64,000 bases of DNA from Pyxicephalus adspersus (lineage: Eukaryota > Chordata > Amphibia > Anura > Pyxicephalidae): assembly GCF_032062135.1 (NCBI RefSeq), contig NC_092859.1, positions 105,763,438 through 105,827,437 on the forward strand. Direction: 5' to 3'. The number at the start of each line of letters is the position of its first letter. Position 1 is the stretch's first letter. The position numbers and the translations under genes were made by a program. Below are positions 13,884 to 24,540 of the stretch, piece by piece. Below the pieces are notes generated by a model. That model had not been told where the DNA came from. It ran no database searches and saw only the letters and a program-made list of their open reading frames with translations.

Positions 13884-14254
13884 AGACCACTATAAGTATA
13901 ATAGGTTCTATGCACTGTAGAGGTGGATGATGGGTTAGCCTAGATTCACAGACTTATGTATGTCCATGACAATTTATCATGTTCTTTTACACTTACAAAC
14001 CTCTTTTACTCATAATGCTTTAATAAAAAAGAAGCTCAGCCTCCTTGGTGCGGTATTTCTAATCCAAAGCTTACCTTGACATATGGACATGTATTATTCA
14101 AAACCGGTGTGTAATTGTTTTCCAAACAACCTATTTAAAGGTTTACTATTTGCTAAAACCTGCAATTTATCATTTATACTTATTGTTTTATTCCACTGTA
14201 GGGAGCAGAAATATTCTAAATAAATATAGTAAATATTAAAAATTGTAAATATAT

Positions 14255-14970
14255 TGTCATGCTTGGAAAGACAGAGCCTATGGCATGCTCATTAGTGGTG
14301 TGAGCCCTAAGAAGAGCCAAGGTGCAGAATCCAAGCAGAAGTCTGGTCTTCCCCAAAGCCTCTAGAGGTGAGAATTTTTGTGCTGCAGACTGCTACCAGG
14401 CTGCGGCTCTTGGGCACACTAGGGTGGGCAGAACAATGTGTAGTACAGCAGGCAAAGGAATAGTGAAAGAAGGCCGGGGCCGAGGCAGGCAGCAAACTAG
14501 CGAGGTCAGAAAGAAAGCCAGGGCTCAAGAACCAGAATATAGACAGTGATGACACACGGGTCACCAAAGACACAGAGACGACAGGAAGAGACAGGAGGCA
14601 CGTTTGACACGGGGGTCACACAAGACAAAAGGAACACTAGGGAAACAACAGGCTGGGGTGAGCACAAGCTCTGGACTGGGAAACACTCAAAAACTGACAG
14701 GTGAATGGAAAATACTCAGCAGAGCTAGGTGGCTAGGCAGTAGGGCAGACACGTTCCATAAATGCTAAGCGCTGTGTCTGAGCCAGCTAATTAACCAAGT
14801 GCCATTACGAGGCTGGTTGGCTGACAAGTCGCCTGGTTAGTCTCCTGTTTGGCCAGCGAGAGGGGGAATGCTGATAAAACATAGAAGAGTAGGCGCACCC
14901 AGGATTAGAACTGCCCGCATCTGCAGGAGAGAGGTGGTGATGCTTTAGCAAAGAGGAGGTAAGTGTGACA
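14255..14970. repeat. GC-richer interspersed repeat, TG...CA bounded; possible solo LTR
   Basis: A block of about 716 bases stands out from its AT-rich surroundings by higher GC and many CAG/GAG-rich words. It starts TGTCATGCTTGG and ends AAGTGTGACA, so the ends are short inverted repeats (TGTCA and TGACA) of the kind seen in LTRs and some DNA transposons. I recognise similar GCCGGGGCCGAGGCAGGCAG text as repetitive in frog genomes. Target duplications are not convincing (ATAT versus TACA). There is no polymerase or integrase coding. Its class is undecided. Confidence 0.5.
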
Positions 14971-16617
14971 TACAAGCTGAGATTGATGTATATTTCAACA
15001 TTAATTGAATTACATTGTTTTTTCAAAAAAACAATAAAGGCCTATTCTTTTAACATTACTTCCTGCCTAGTCACACTACCCTACAGAGTTATGTTAACAT
15101 AAATTCAATGTCCATCAGTGTATGCTATCATCCAGCACAGTAAAATCCACCTCCACCCCATTTTAGCTAATCTATAGCCATCATCCTCTCTCAATCTGTC
15201 TGCTTCACTACATACCTAATTTGTCAATTTTGGTCATTTAGTTACTCCTTTGCTATCCTCACTTCATTCTGCCCACATTGTCTACATTCTGCTCACACTC
15301 TACGTGCTATGTTCAACTTCTACATGTTGTTCTGTTACCCTTTTACCCACACTATGCACCTTCTGAATACTATGCCCACACTACCTTCTGTATATTGTGC
15401 CAACACTACCCATTTCAGACCTTCTTAGTCTACCAATTTTGTGATTTTTCCAACTCTGTTATGATCCAGGCTACTGCAGTCTAATAGCAAATTCCAATGT
15501 CAACAGGATTCCTGAACTTTTCCCATTTCATTAAGCTAATTACTTAATGGGCCAAATGATATATAATCAAATTCTGCTACTGCATATGCATGATGAGGGC
15601 ACAAAAGGCTGATCAATTTAGTCAACATACTATGAGTAAACCTCTCCAAATTCCTATACACTAGTCCTTTGCACTATTAGAAAAGATTGCATGTGCAAAG
15701 AAGTTATGCTTGCTAGAGAAAATTGTAAAAATGCATATGTATAAGGCAGAAAATGCCAAATAAAAAAAAATTGAAATGGTTCTAATTAGGCCTAATCCAT
15801 TAAACTGCAAAAGCATTCCAACATATAGAACTAGAGTTAGATATGCTGCTTTATTTTTGCCTAGCATGGAGAATGTGGTCTGTGACCCCACATTCAACAA
15901 TCTCATCACTTCCCATTTTACCACCAGGAATTAATACAAAAGGGACAAAGAAAGTAGCTATAGCGCCTATGTTTTGGACTGGGGAAAGTCAAGATTTCCG
16001 AAGAGTTAATAACAACATTAAAAGAGAGAACAGTTACAGTGTCAAACTCTCAATTATCAGAAATGTAAAGGTTTTTCAATTTCTATATTATTGAGAACAA
16101 TAGAAACATTTATTGAAAGACATCAGGGACTTCAAGTTTAAAGCAAAATAGAATACAGGTCCAGGGTCTGCCATTTTAATTACTGTCTGTGACCTGGCTC
16201 AGAAATTGTCCTTCCCGTGTGTTAACAGGGACAGAAATTATTCGACATTTACTATTTATAGTCAACTGTAATAATGAATCATCTGATGGAGGATCTAACC
16301 TTTCAAGAAATACTAGGCTACAGTAAGGATTTCGGGCACCCTAAAGTACACCTAAAGCATGCTAAAGTGTCATTCCAGTCAACATTATTGCCCAAAATTT
16401 TAGCAGGTCTTAAAGCCCAAGCATTGGGGAAAAATTAGTTGCAGTGCACTATAAGGGTTAAATGCCTAATTAGTTTAGGAAGATAGAAGTAAGCAAAATA
16501 CTTTACCAATTTACCATTTCCCCCTCCAATATACTTCCTACCAACTTCATGACCAGTTCACTGGCTCATTCGGTTGCAAGCTTTTAGACATCGTAGGACC
16601 AGCAGTCCTATTCCTCC
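14971..16617. other. Intronic stretch with a decayed tandem-like region
   Basis: Mostly unique AT-rich sequence. The segment near 15250-15430 is listed separately. About 16340-16440 has a diverged repeat feel (GCATGCTAAAGTG, CTTAAAGCCCAAGC). No gene is supported. Confidence 0.4.
15255..15430. repeat. Degenerate tandem repeat (CTACATTCTGCCCACACT-like)
   Basis: Words of the type CTACATTCTG, TGCCCACACTA and TACATGTTGTT recur at irregular spacing of roughly 20-35 bases. The strand is pyrimidine-rich. The units have diverged and no exact period can be given by eye. A short open frame across it is a by-product of low stop density. Confidence 0.4.
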
Positions 16618-16625
16618 TCCTAAGA

Positions 16626-16829
16626 CAGGCATGGGTAAACTACGGCCCGCGTATACGGCCCAATGGGGATGTTTCCCGGGCCCTTTGGGAAGGACCCCAC
16701 TGGGGGGCGCACCAGGAGCCGCGGAACATGTCCCGGATCTGAGCTTGCAATGGGAGAGTGGGCGGGGTTATGCCATCATGATGTCACATTCAGATTGTGG
16801 CCCCTGACTAAAAGGTTTGCCCACCCCTG
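16626..16829. mobile_element. Short non-autonomous hAT-type transposon
   Basis: The ends are CAGGCATGGGTAAACTACGG and GGTTTGCCCACCCCTG, matching hAT-type terminal inverted repeats (CAGGCATGGGCAAACT-like). The flanks form a decayed 8-bp target duplication: TCCTAAGA on the left (16618-16625) and TCCCAGGA on the right (16830-16837), six of eight matching. The 204-bp interior is GC-rich with several CpGs and no transposase. It is a different subfamily from the copy at 5152-5436. Confidence 0.75.
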
Positions 16830-16837
16830 TCCCAGGA

Positions 16838-19800
16838 GTTCACCTTTAATTGCTGTTTAGGATTCCTAAGAGCTGGTGAGGTTTGATGAATCAGGGCCAC
16901 TGTTGTTGTAAAAAAAACAAGGTAAAATTAAAAGGCATCACTTTTTTAGTCTCCTAAGTTGTTACCATTTTTATTTTTTGTACCTAGTAACTGAAAAAAA
17001 ATCCTGTGAAGAACTGTTTGTAGCCCAAAGCCCTCAGGTTGTGGCAGCTGAAGGAAAAGCTGTGTATTGTTTAGAACAGTTGAACTTTTTACTTTTATGT
17101 GGAAGGTAATTTTACTCACCCAAAGACCAGTGGAACTACTAAGGGACATAAGTCTACAAAGCCTGTCACGGTCTCTGGTATCCACAAAAAGGAAGTCCAC
17201 TGCAGAACTGCCTCTGACATTTCTAAATAGACAGTCGCCCTCCCATTTTTAGTCTTTCTTCCCTATCTTGACACATCCCTAATTAAGCAGCAATATAAAG
17301 CTGTGTAATTGAACAGATGTACTCGTCATTAACAAGAATTACCCATTCTTCTATAAATTTTCAACATACAGAGGGGGCTCAGTGTGCACTGGGTGAATAT
17401 AATTGCTCAGGACTTCCCAAGGGAGATGTACAAACAGATCAAGACATCACACAAGTGCATCAGCTTGGAGTTCTGACATGGAATTGCTGTCATTCACTCA
17501 TTTATCTTGCCATGGTGAACAGTTAATGGTGGCTGCAGCGGTGTTGTGAGATTCCATAAATAAAGCCTTGTCTGTGGCTAAAATGAAGCTCACCACAGCT
17601 CTGTCTAGGCAGTAGTGACATTTTGATTAAAGCATCGCATAAAGCTGTGCTTTTTATGAGCAGCTGCTTAAAAGACAATCTATTTAAGTGAAAACACAGT
17701 TCATAGCATCTCATCTCCCTTGGCAATTTGCTAGTAGGCATTTGTTTGCATCACACACAAAGGGCTGGCAATCACAGCACTGCTGATGAAATCAGCCTCC
17801 AGCAGCCATTTCTGTAGACTTTAAAGATTTGTGAAAGACTAAAACCTTCCCTTTACTTTAGAGAAAAATGTGTTTTTGCAGGACTGTTCAAGACATAGAC
17901 TAGTTTGGTTGGTTGTAAAGTCATACCATCACCAAGGTCTGCTCTTACTCAGGCACCTAGCTAAATATAAAAGGCAGAACGGAAGATTTCGATACAGCAG
18001 CTCTCTAACCATAGGGTCAGCAGTTCACATCATGGTGGGCTAGGCTGGTTTTGCTTAAGTAGAGGTCATCTGTATTACATTTTCTGGCCATGGACAGTAC
18101 TATAATCCTTATAATTACACAGTATTTACAATACTGTGATCTATAGGACACACCAGTAACAACGCAACTTTGACAGTTTGATAATAAAGCCACTGATAGT
18201 ATAAAAAATAAATCCATACCATTTGTAGGTTCCAAAGCTATACTACAAAGTTTCAAAGTATTTCATGTGGTATAATAGCAATGTTATATTTTGGAAGAGA
18301 ACATCTATGGATGCGCACAATCTATTTGCAGCATCGTTCTAGATCCGTGGTGGTCAACTTATTTGGTATAGGGGGCATCAAGACATCATCAAAGGGCCGA
18401 AGTTAATACAATGCTACAGAAAGCTGCTACAGGCCACAGACATATATAAGGAGGCAGACAGAGACCTACAAACATACTATGGGAATTGTTTGAGACTGGG
18501 GACAGTCATACACTGGAGACACATTGCATGAGACTGCTGGAGATGAAGGCTATTCAACCCTTTCACAAGTCACTGCTTTGTGCAGCTCTCTTAAAAATGA
18601 CTTGTGCTACATTTGATGTTTCTCTAACAAGAGTCATTATGAATTAGAAGAATAAAAAGGCATTATTAGAAGAATAAAAAATTACCTATAGAACCTATCA
18701 AGAGAACACGTATAGGAAGGACAAAAAGAAATTCGAAAATTTAATGAAAGAACAAATACCATTAACTACAAGAATCTTCTTTTTTTTCGATGATTTTAGC
18801 AAGCAACAAAACAGTCCACTCTGCAGGGGCCCGACGCAGTAAGAACCAAAGAGCTGTAAGCTGGGCACCATGGTTTGACATACAACTTACAGGAACCCTT
18901 TGGTCAGGCATTTTTTTTGACTTGCAGGCTTTTTAGGATCATGGTATCTTAAGAGAGTAGCAAAACTTTTGTTTTGGGTGCTGTAGGCTTTAAAGGCACC
19001 CATTAAGACTGAGATTATTGTTTTCTAATGTTTCTGATGCTGGTAGGGTCACACTTAACTATCGGCACACAACTGCAGTATAAACCACTTCTGATAGACA
19101 TTTCTTTAGATAATCTTGCCTAATTTGATATTTCTTGTGCAAAATGTATCATTACTAAAATAATTTTGTAGTGTGTGTGTTGGTATCAGATGACCTATAG
19201 ACATACGTGTCCACGTGCAAAAGTACCAATAAGAGTCCTACAGAAAAAGTAAAACCCAGGGATATCATTTAGGTAGCAGTATTTAAAAGATGAAATTTTC
19301 TTTTCAAACGTAGTTACAGTTTAGAATCTTGTAAAACCGTATTAATGTATTAAAATAGTTTTAACATGCAACAACATTGATTATTTTTAAGATACAGCTA
19401 ACTAATTCAGCTACTACAGGTTGCTTACAACTTTAAAGCACTCAAAATGAAACTTTATTCCCTTGCCCTCCTTACAGTGGAGATAAGCCTTCCATTGCCT
19501 CATGAGTCTGAAAAAACTGAACAGGCTGCAGACAAAGTAGTCCTTCATCTAAACAAGATCTTTTACATTGAAACCATAGGTGTTAAAGTGTAAAAACACT
19601 TAATATTTATATACAGTTCTAATAAATTCATATATTTGTTTAAATATGTAGTAAGGTATTGTGGGTCATGTTGGGAAAATGTAAAACAGAAACATGCTAG
19701 GTATCAAGCGAGATCCACCATGGCAGTATGTATGTTTCCTAAACTTTATACCTGAATGTAATAACCTTAGACACAAAAGATGTGTCAAACCCATTTTTAA

Positions 19801-20690
19801 GCCCTAACCCATTTTTTATTTGTTGAACATTATACCTCACTGTATTCAGATCTTCTGGGGAATTCCTTTTCTTTTTGTAAACCTGCTGAAAAGTTTTCAC
19901 CTGAAGATCGTACTGGTAACCTATTGCAGGCAAAAAGGTATTCAAATGTCCTGATAGGTAGTCCAATTGCATATGGAAGCCTTAGCAATGTCAACATGAA
20001 ACAATGTTACCCTGATCCTGGTGATAGAAACTTTGAACCAGATTTACATTGTCAACCTAACCTAGATTCATACAGTATGTTGTATCATATTCTTGAAGCC
20101 CTTGTGCATATTGGTACATTAGTACAATACACAGATTGAATTTGAACTATATTTCAATCTTGGGACATGCTCCAAGAAGAAAGAAAATATCCTCACTTAG
20201 TGATATCAGAGAACTGTATGCAAGCTGGGCAATGTTTCAGAAAGGCTTTTGAAGATAAAGGCAATGCAAATTTAAATGTTTTTAGACAATACCCAGTATG
20301 ATAGTGCTAAGGATATATTTTATAATGATCCTGGAATGACTGTTAATATAGGGTCATTTTACCTTCCTGTAATGTATATTCCTAAAATAGAATAATCATA
20401 AGCATTAAAAAGAAACAAGAAAAATATAAGAAAGGTAAAATCTGTAGCTGGCAATGCCTCTAAAACCTATAGTACCAGCACAAATAAAAATCAACAATCG
20501 TCCAGGGCTGCAATAGATGATTTAACCGTATACAAACTTTTTCCAGTTTAGTTTAAGTACTATTGACTATACTATCTGCTTCAAAGTGAAATAAGTTACA
20601 TTAAATCACTTAATTTCCACCATTGCTAATCTATTATCCAAATTTTGTCAGAGAAGTTCTTTATCGATCGCACGTTACAGATTGCAAATC
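16838..20690. other. Intronic stretch with weak repeat traces
   Basis: AT-rich sequence without a gene. ATTAGAAGAATAAAAA is duplicated near 18645-18680. A hAT-like fragment at 18345-18590 is listed separately. The remaining open frames (60-80 codons) show no domain. Confidence 0.4.
18345..18590. repeat. Decayed hAT-like end followed by GAGAC-rich repeat
   Basis: CGTGGTGGTCAACTTATTTG, followed shortly by AAAGGGCCGAAG, resembles the left end of a hAT-derived interspersed repeat. It continues into a region with repeated GGAGACA and GAGACT words that looks like a diverged tandem array. No right terminus or target duplication is visible. Confidence 0.35.
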
Positions 20691-20694
20691 CTGC

Positions 20695-20757
20695 ACCTAA
20701 TAGAAACTGACGTGTTTCATTGGGGCCACAATGCCTTCCTGTCCCTCTGCCAGCATC
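20695..20757 (-). repeat. Fragment of the ACGTGTTTC / GGCTTCCT repeat
   Basis: CTGACGTGTTTCATTGGGG followed by ATGCCTTCCTGTCC matches, with substitutions, the better preserved copy near 39236 (CTGACGTGTTTCGCCCCAC, then GGGCTTCCTCGGGG). It is an old copy in the same orientation as that one. The family is not named here. Confidence 0.4.
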
Positions 20758-23459
20758 TTAGATTTCATTTATTGATTTATAGATTCTGAGCTGCTGTGAA
20801 GAGTGCTAGATTCTCAAGTCTCCCCAGACTATGTTGTAACAGAACATAACAATGAGGGCTCTGAATTTCATACCACAGTGGGCTTCTTTATGGCAGACAG
20901 AAGCAGTGCAACACAGCACCATACAGCTTATCTATAGAACTCATTTGAAATATGCTAAAGAATATTTAACACCAGTTCTATATTTTATACAATTTAAAAG
21001 GCAGAAACTCAAGCAGCCCTTCTCAAACCTTAAAAAGGTTAATTAATTGTATCTATGAGACAACCTGCAAATGGAGCACATTTCAGACAATTACAAGATG
21101 TGCCAAGCAAATTGTGTTTTGGCCATTTCTGCCTGTTTGTTGTACTGTTTAAAGCTAAGCAAAACACCCTAAAATCCATCCCTGGATGAAAAGTTGCAAC
21201 TAATAAATGGAAATAGGACTTTTCAGGTTTATTTCACAACAAAGCATAATTGTGATGCACATGGACAGATTCCCACTGTAAAGACTACTGATAAGCTTCA
21301 TCACATCTAACAGCCCAAAAAAAACAGACGCACATACTTTAAACCCCTAATTCTGCCTGCCATTACCATACTGATACTAATTCCTACTGCTGGTTTATAA
21401 GCCTAGAGTCTTAGAAAAGTTTATGAGGTTGACAAGAAAAGAGGTGGATGGTTTTATTGAATTACCAAAAGATTCCTGGCTTATAAATTATTCTAATGTA
21501 TTACAACTTTATATTTTTTTATCTTGCAATGTTTCAAATGAGCAGAATTATATCTTGTGTTTGGCCAAAAGTCAGTCTGCAGGACACACTCCTTTCTATA
21601 TACAGTGCTGTGTGCGCGTGCATTGATAGTGTGCTCCTACTGAGCTGATAAGCGCTAACAAAAACATTAGGAAATATGGTAAGAAGAGTGAAAAATATTT
21701 AGCACAGTACCTCCCAACATGGAAATGGGACAGCAGTGAGACCTTGCACAGGTATTGGCAATTGAGGGTGGCAATTGAAGCAGTATATATTCATTTAAAA
21801 TATCAACATAGATAAAGCAATACCAAGGGAGGAAAATATATGAGGCTGAAGTTGACCTTTAGTATTCGTAGTCTGACAACCTAACAAAGATTCATTAGCA
21901 CAGCTTAAAAAAATCAAGAAAAAAATCTTTAGCAAACTATTCCTTATTGGAAGAAGTAAAGCCCCCCTTCAGATATAAGTGGGCATAGGCACACATGAAA
22001 ACAGCAAATTTAGAATCTGACAGGTATATCCCTCCAATGTTAGTTCTACTAACTGCTTTATATGGTTTCCTCTGAGGGCTGGATCTACACACAATATGTG
22101 GTATGAGATTTTAGGCAGTATTAATATCATGCAATAAAAGACTTAACCCTAAATTGGATTTATGTGGCCACAACATTTATTATTGGATTATCTTTACTAT
22201 TAACATTTTATTTTTTAAACTAGCACTTAACCAACAAGAAACTTATCCTTCATGGCTCAAGATCTATCCATACCAAACCAGGCCATGACATGGGGGGAGG
22301 AGAAGGGTAACTGCTTTGCTACTGTCCTTCAAATTCAATCCCTTCCTACCAATTCTGACTTCTTTTACAGATTCATTGGGATGTGATCTAGAACTGTTGA
22401 AGACACAAGGACAATTGTCATTCTGGATGACAGTGAAAAAAAAAGCTTTCCACCACTCATATGTACCATTTATATTATAAAAGAGATTGCAGGGAAAGAA
22501 AGTAGAGGGGTGAAGCAGCAGCAACTACCAAAGCCCCTCTTTTAACTGGCTGCTGCATTTACCTTTCCTTTTCCGTTCCAGAGAAATAGTGATATGGATA
22601 GAGAAAGTGTGTCTGGGTGAAGGAGCAGCTACTTATTGGCTGCAGCAAAATGTTATTTACAACTAGCTTATCATTTTTAAATTGAGCACTGTTTGAAAGA
22701 TAGGGTTGCATGAATCGAAATCCATTTTAACCGAGTAGAGCTGGAGTTCCAAGCATTAGCATAGTTGTCCTGTTTTTTTTTTCATTTTAGTTAAAAACTG
22801 AGGGCGTTTAACATTTTTAATTTTTTTTTTGAGCACTGTAGCACTTTTATGAATATACATATTAGTGCAAATACTAATAGTATATAGTTATTTATATCTA
22901 TAATTAGCATGTTTTTTTAAACATATATGTCAGTAGTCCAAATTTGTACCAAAATAAACTACAGATATTGAATCAGCTAAAAAGCACACACTGGTTTTAC
23001 TAAAGTACAGTACGATGTATTCACAATTAATTATTTATAGTGATGTTTCTTCTCCTCCCAGCACAGTTCATGGCAATAGTTTGACATCATATACACAAAC
23101 AAATTATAATACGATTGCCTTTTCTCAAATTGTTCCTTCTATTACAACCAATAAGTATTGCCTGCTTTGAATAATACATTTGTCTCTTTCTTTCTCTAAA
23201 CCAGTAATGATTCATCCTGTGACCAAAATTATAAATGTGTACTGAAGAATCACAGTTACCGCATCGTATATATGTGAACTGGCCCCTAACTTTCTTGAAC
23301 CTGGTCTTAAGAGTCAGCATCCAAGAAAATGCTTTTCAGTAAATGAAACCCCCAACACATACAGTAAATACCGTATACAGAAAAAAAAACTTTATGATGG
23401 GTAAGGAAAGACAGGATTTTAACAGAAATTCTAAGTAAATATATTTGCTTTTAAAAGAC
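20758..23459. other. Intronic stretch, nothing distinctive
   Basis: AT-rich unique-looking sequence with T homopolymers near 22770-22830. No transposon ends, RNA genes or credible coding frames were found. Confidence 0.5.
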
Positions 23460-23596
23460 ACACCAAAGGGACCCTTTATAAAACTGGGATACCCAGCATG
23501 TGCGATCAATTACCTATGGTACCTAAGACTGGTAGGCATTCCAGTAGGGCAGATCATCACCCCAAAAGAATTCTTTATAAACTGGGATTCCCAAGG
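23460..23596. repeat. Two-copy direct repeat, period about 100 bases
   Basis: ACACCAAAGGGACCCTTTATA followed by ACTGGGATACCCA (23460-23497) recurs as CCCCAAAAGAATTCTTTATA followed by ACTGGGATTCCCA (23560-23596). The intervening sequence is unrelated by eye. This may be a decayed tandem duplication. Confidence 0.5.
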
Positions 23597-23689
23597 ATTG
23601 AATACTCCATTTCAGGGGAAAACTAAATCCTGATGATCTACTTGGCAGCTATTATTAAGCAAACATACATATATCCCTCAATCTTTAGA

Positions 23690-23880
23690 TAACCCCTAAA
23701 GAAACAGTACATCTGCAAAATGCGTTGGGTCTACTAAAAGCTAACACATTGTAGAGATCCACACATACTCAAAGAGGAGTGTGGTTGCATTCTTGAACTT
23801 TTAACCATCCAAGAGATGTAATTAAGATTTTGTATCATGATTTGTTTTTGAATAAAGAAGTTTTATGGTCATATTTGTTA
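23690..23880 (+). repeat. Copy of the ATGCGTTGGGTC repeat
   Basis: AACCCCTAAAGAAACAGTAC, then AAAATGCGTTGGGTCTAC, then TGAATAAAGAAGTTTTATGG match the layout of a frog interspersed repeat whose core is a CGAAACGCGTTGGGTC-type word. It is the opposite orientation of the copies at 20.7 and 39.2 kb. The terminal AATAAA-like text belongs to the repeat and should not be read as a gene's polyadenylation signal. Confidence 0.5.
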
Positions 23881-23912
23881 TTGTATATGTGGTTAATAGG
23901 GCAAATTGATGT

Positions 23913-24540
23913 TTAACCTCCCTAGCGGTAACCCCGAGAGTGACTTGGGGTAGAAAATAGTTGCTACAAGATGAAACCCTGAGTCACTCTTGGGGTTGGA
24001 ACACCTTGGGAAGGTTAGTAAATAGAGCGCCTACCTGATCCGCCGGGGTCCCGCGCCGCCCAGCACCGCGATCTCCGTCTTCTTTCTTCTTTCTGCTTCT
24101 GCATCCGATAGTCACCGGGGGAGTTCCTGGTGACGTCGGTGCGTGCGTACGTCCCGGCCGGGCGGGACGGGAAATTCAAAATCCATTTGTATTGCAATCA
24201 ATACAAAATAACTGTATTGAATGCAATACATTGGATTTTTATGTCTAAAAGCAGTACAAGAACATTTTTCAAGAACATTTATTTTACAGTATGTATAATA
24301 CTACGAGTATAATATGTATTTTTTTTTTAATTAAAATTTTTTTATTTTTTTTTAAATACATTTTTTTTAAATATATAGATTTTTTAATTTATTCAATTCA
24401 CTGTTTTTAAATGATTTTGTGTTTCAAACTTTATTATACTCATACTATTATATTATACTGTAAAAAAAATTTTCATGAAAAACAATGTACCGCTTTTAGA
24501 CATATAAAACCAGAAAGAAATGAACCGCTAGGGAGGTTAA
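23913..24540. mobile_element. Composite piggyBac-like non-autonomous element (TTAA target)
   Basis: The unit is bounded by TTAA at 23913-23916 and 24537-24540. Directly inside lie perfect inverted ends CCTCCCTAGCGGT (left) and ACCGCTAGGGAGG (right). TTAA duplication is the hallmark of piggyBac insertion. The interior is layered. A hairpin-like subterminal pair (CCCCGAGAGTGACTTGGGG versus GAGTCACTCTTGGGG) is followed by GGGAAGGTTA, which resembles a second decayed right end. A GC-rich CpG-containing core spans about 24025-24175. An inverted pair built on TGTATTGCAATCAATAC / GTATTGAATGCAATAC spans about 24180-24238. The words TATGTCTAAAAGC and GCTTTTAGACATA also face each other across an AT-rich stretch (about 24240-24505). 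It has no transposase. Similar CCTCCCTAGCGGT-ended repeats are abundant in ranoid frogs, from memory. Confidence 0.85.

Noticed and set aside
23840..23870. AATAAA-like text as a gene 3' end
   Set aside because: It lies inside an interspersed repeat and no exon precedes it.
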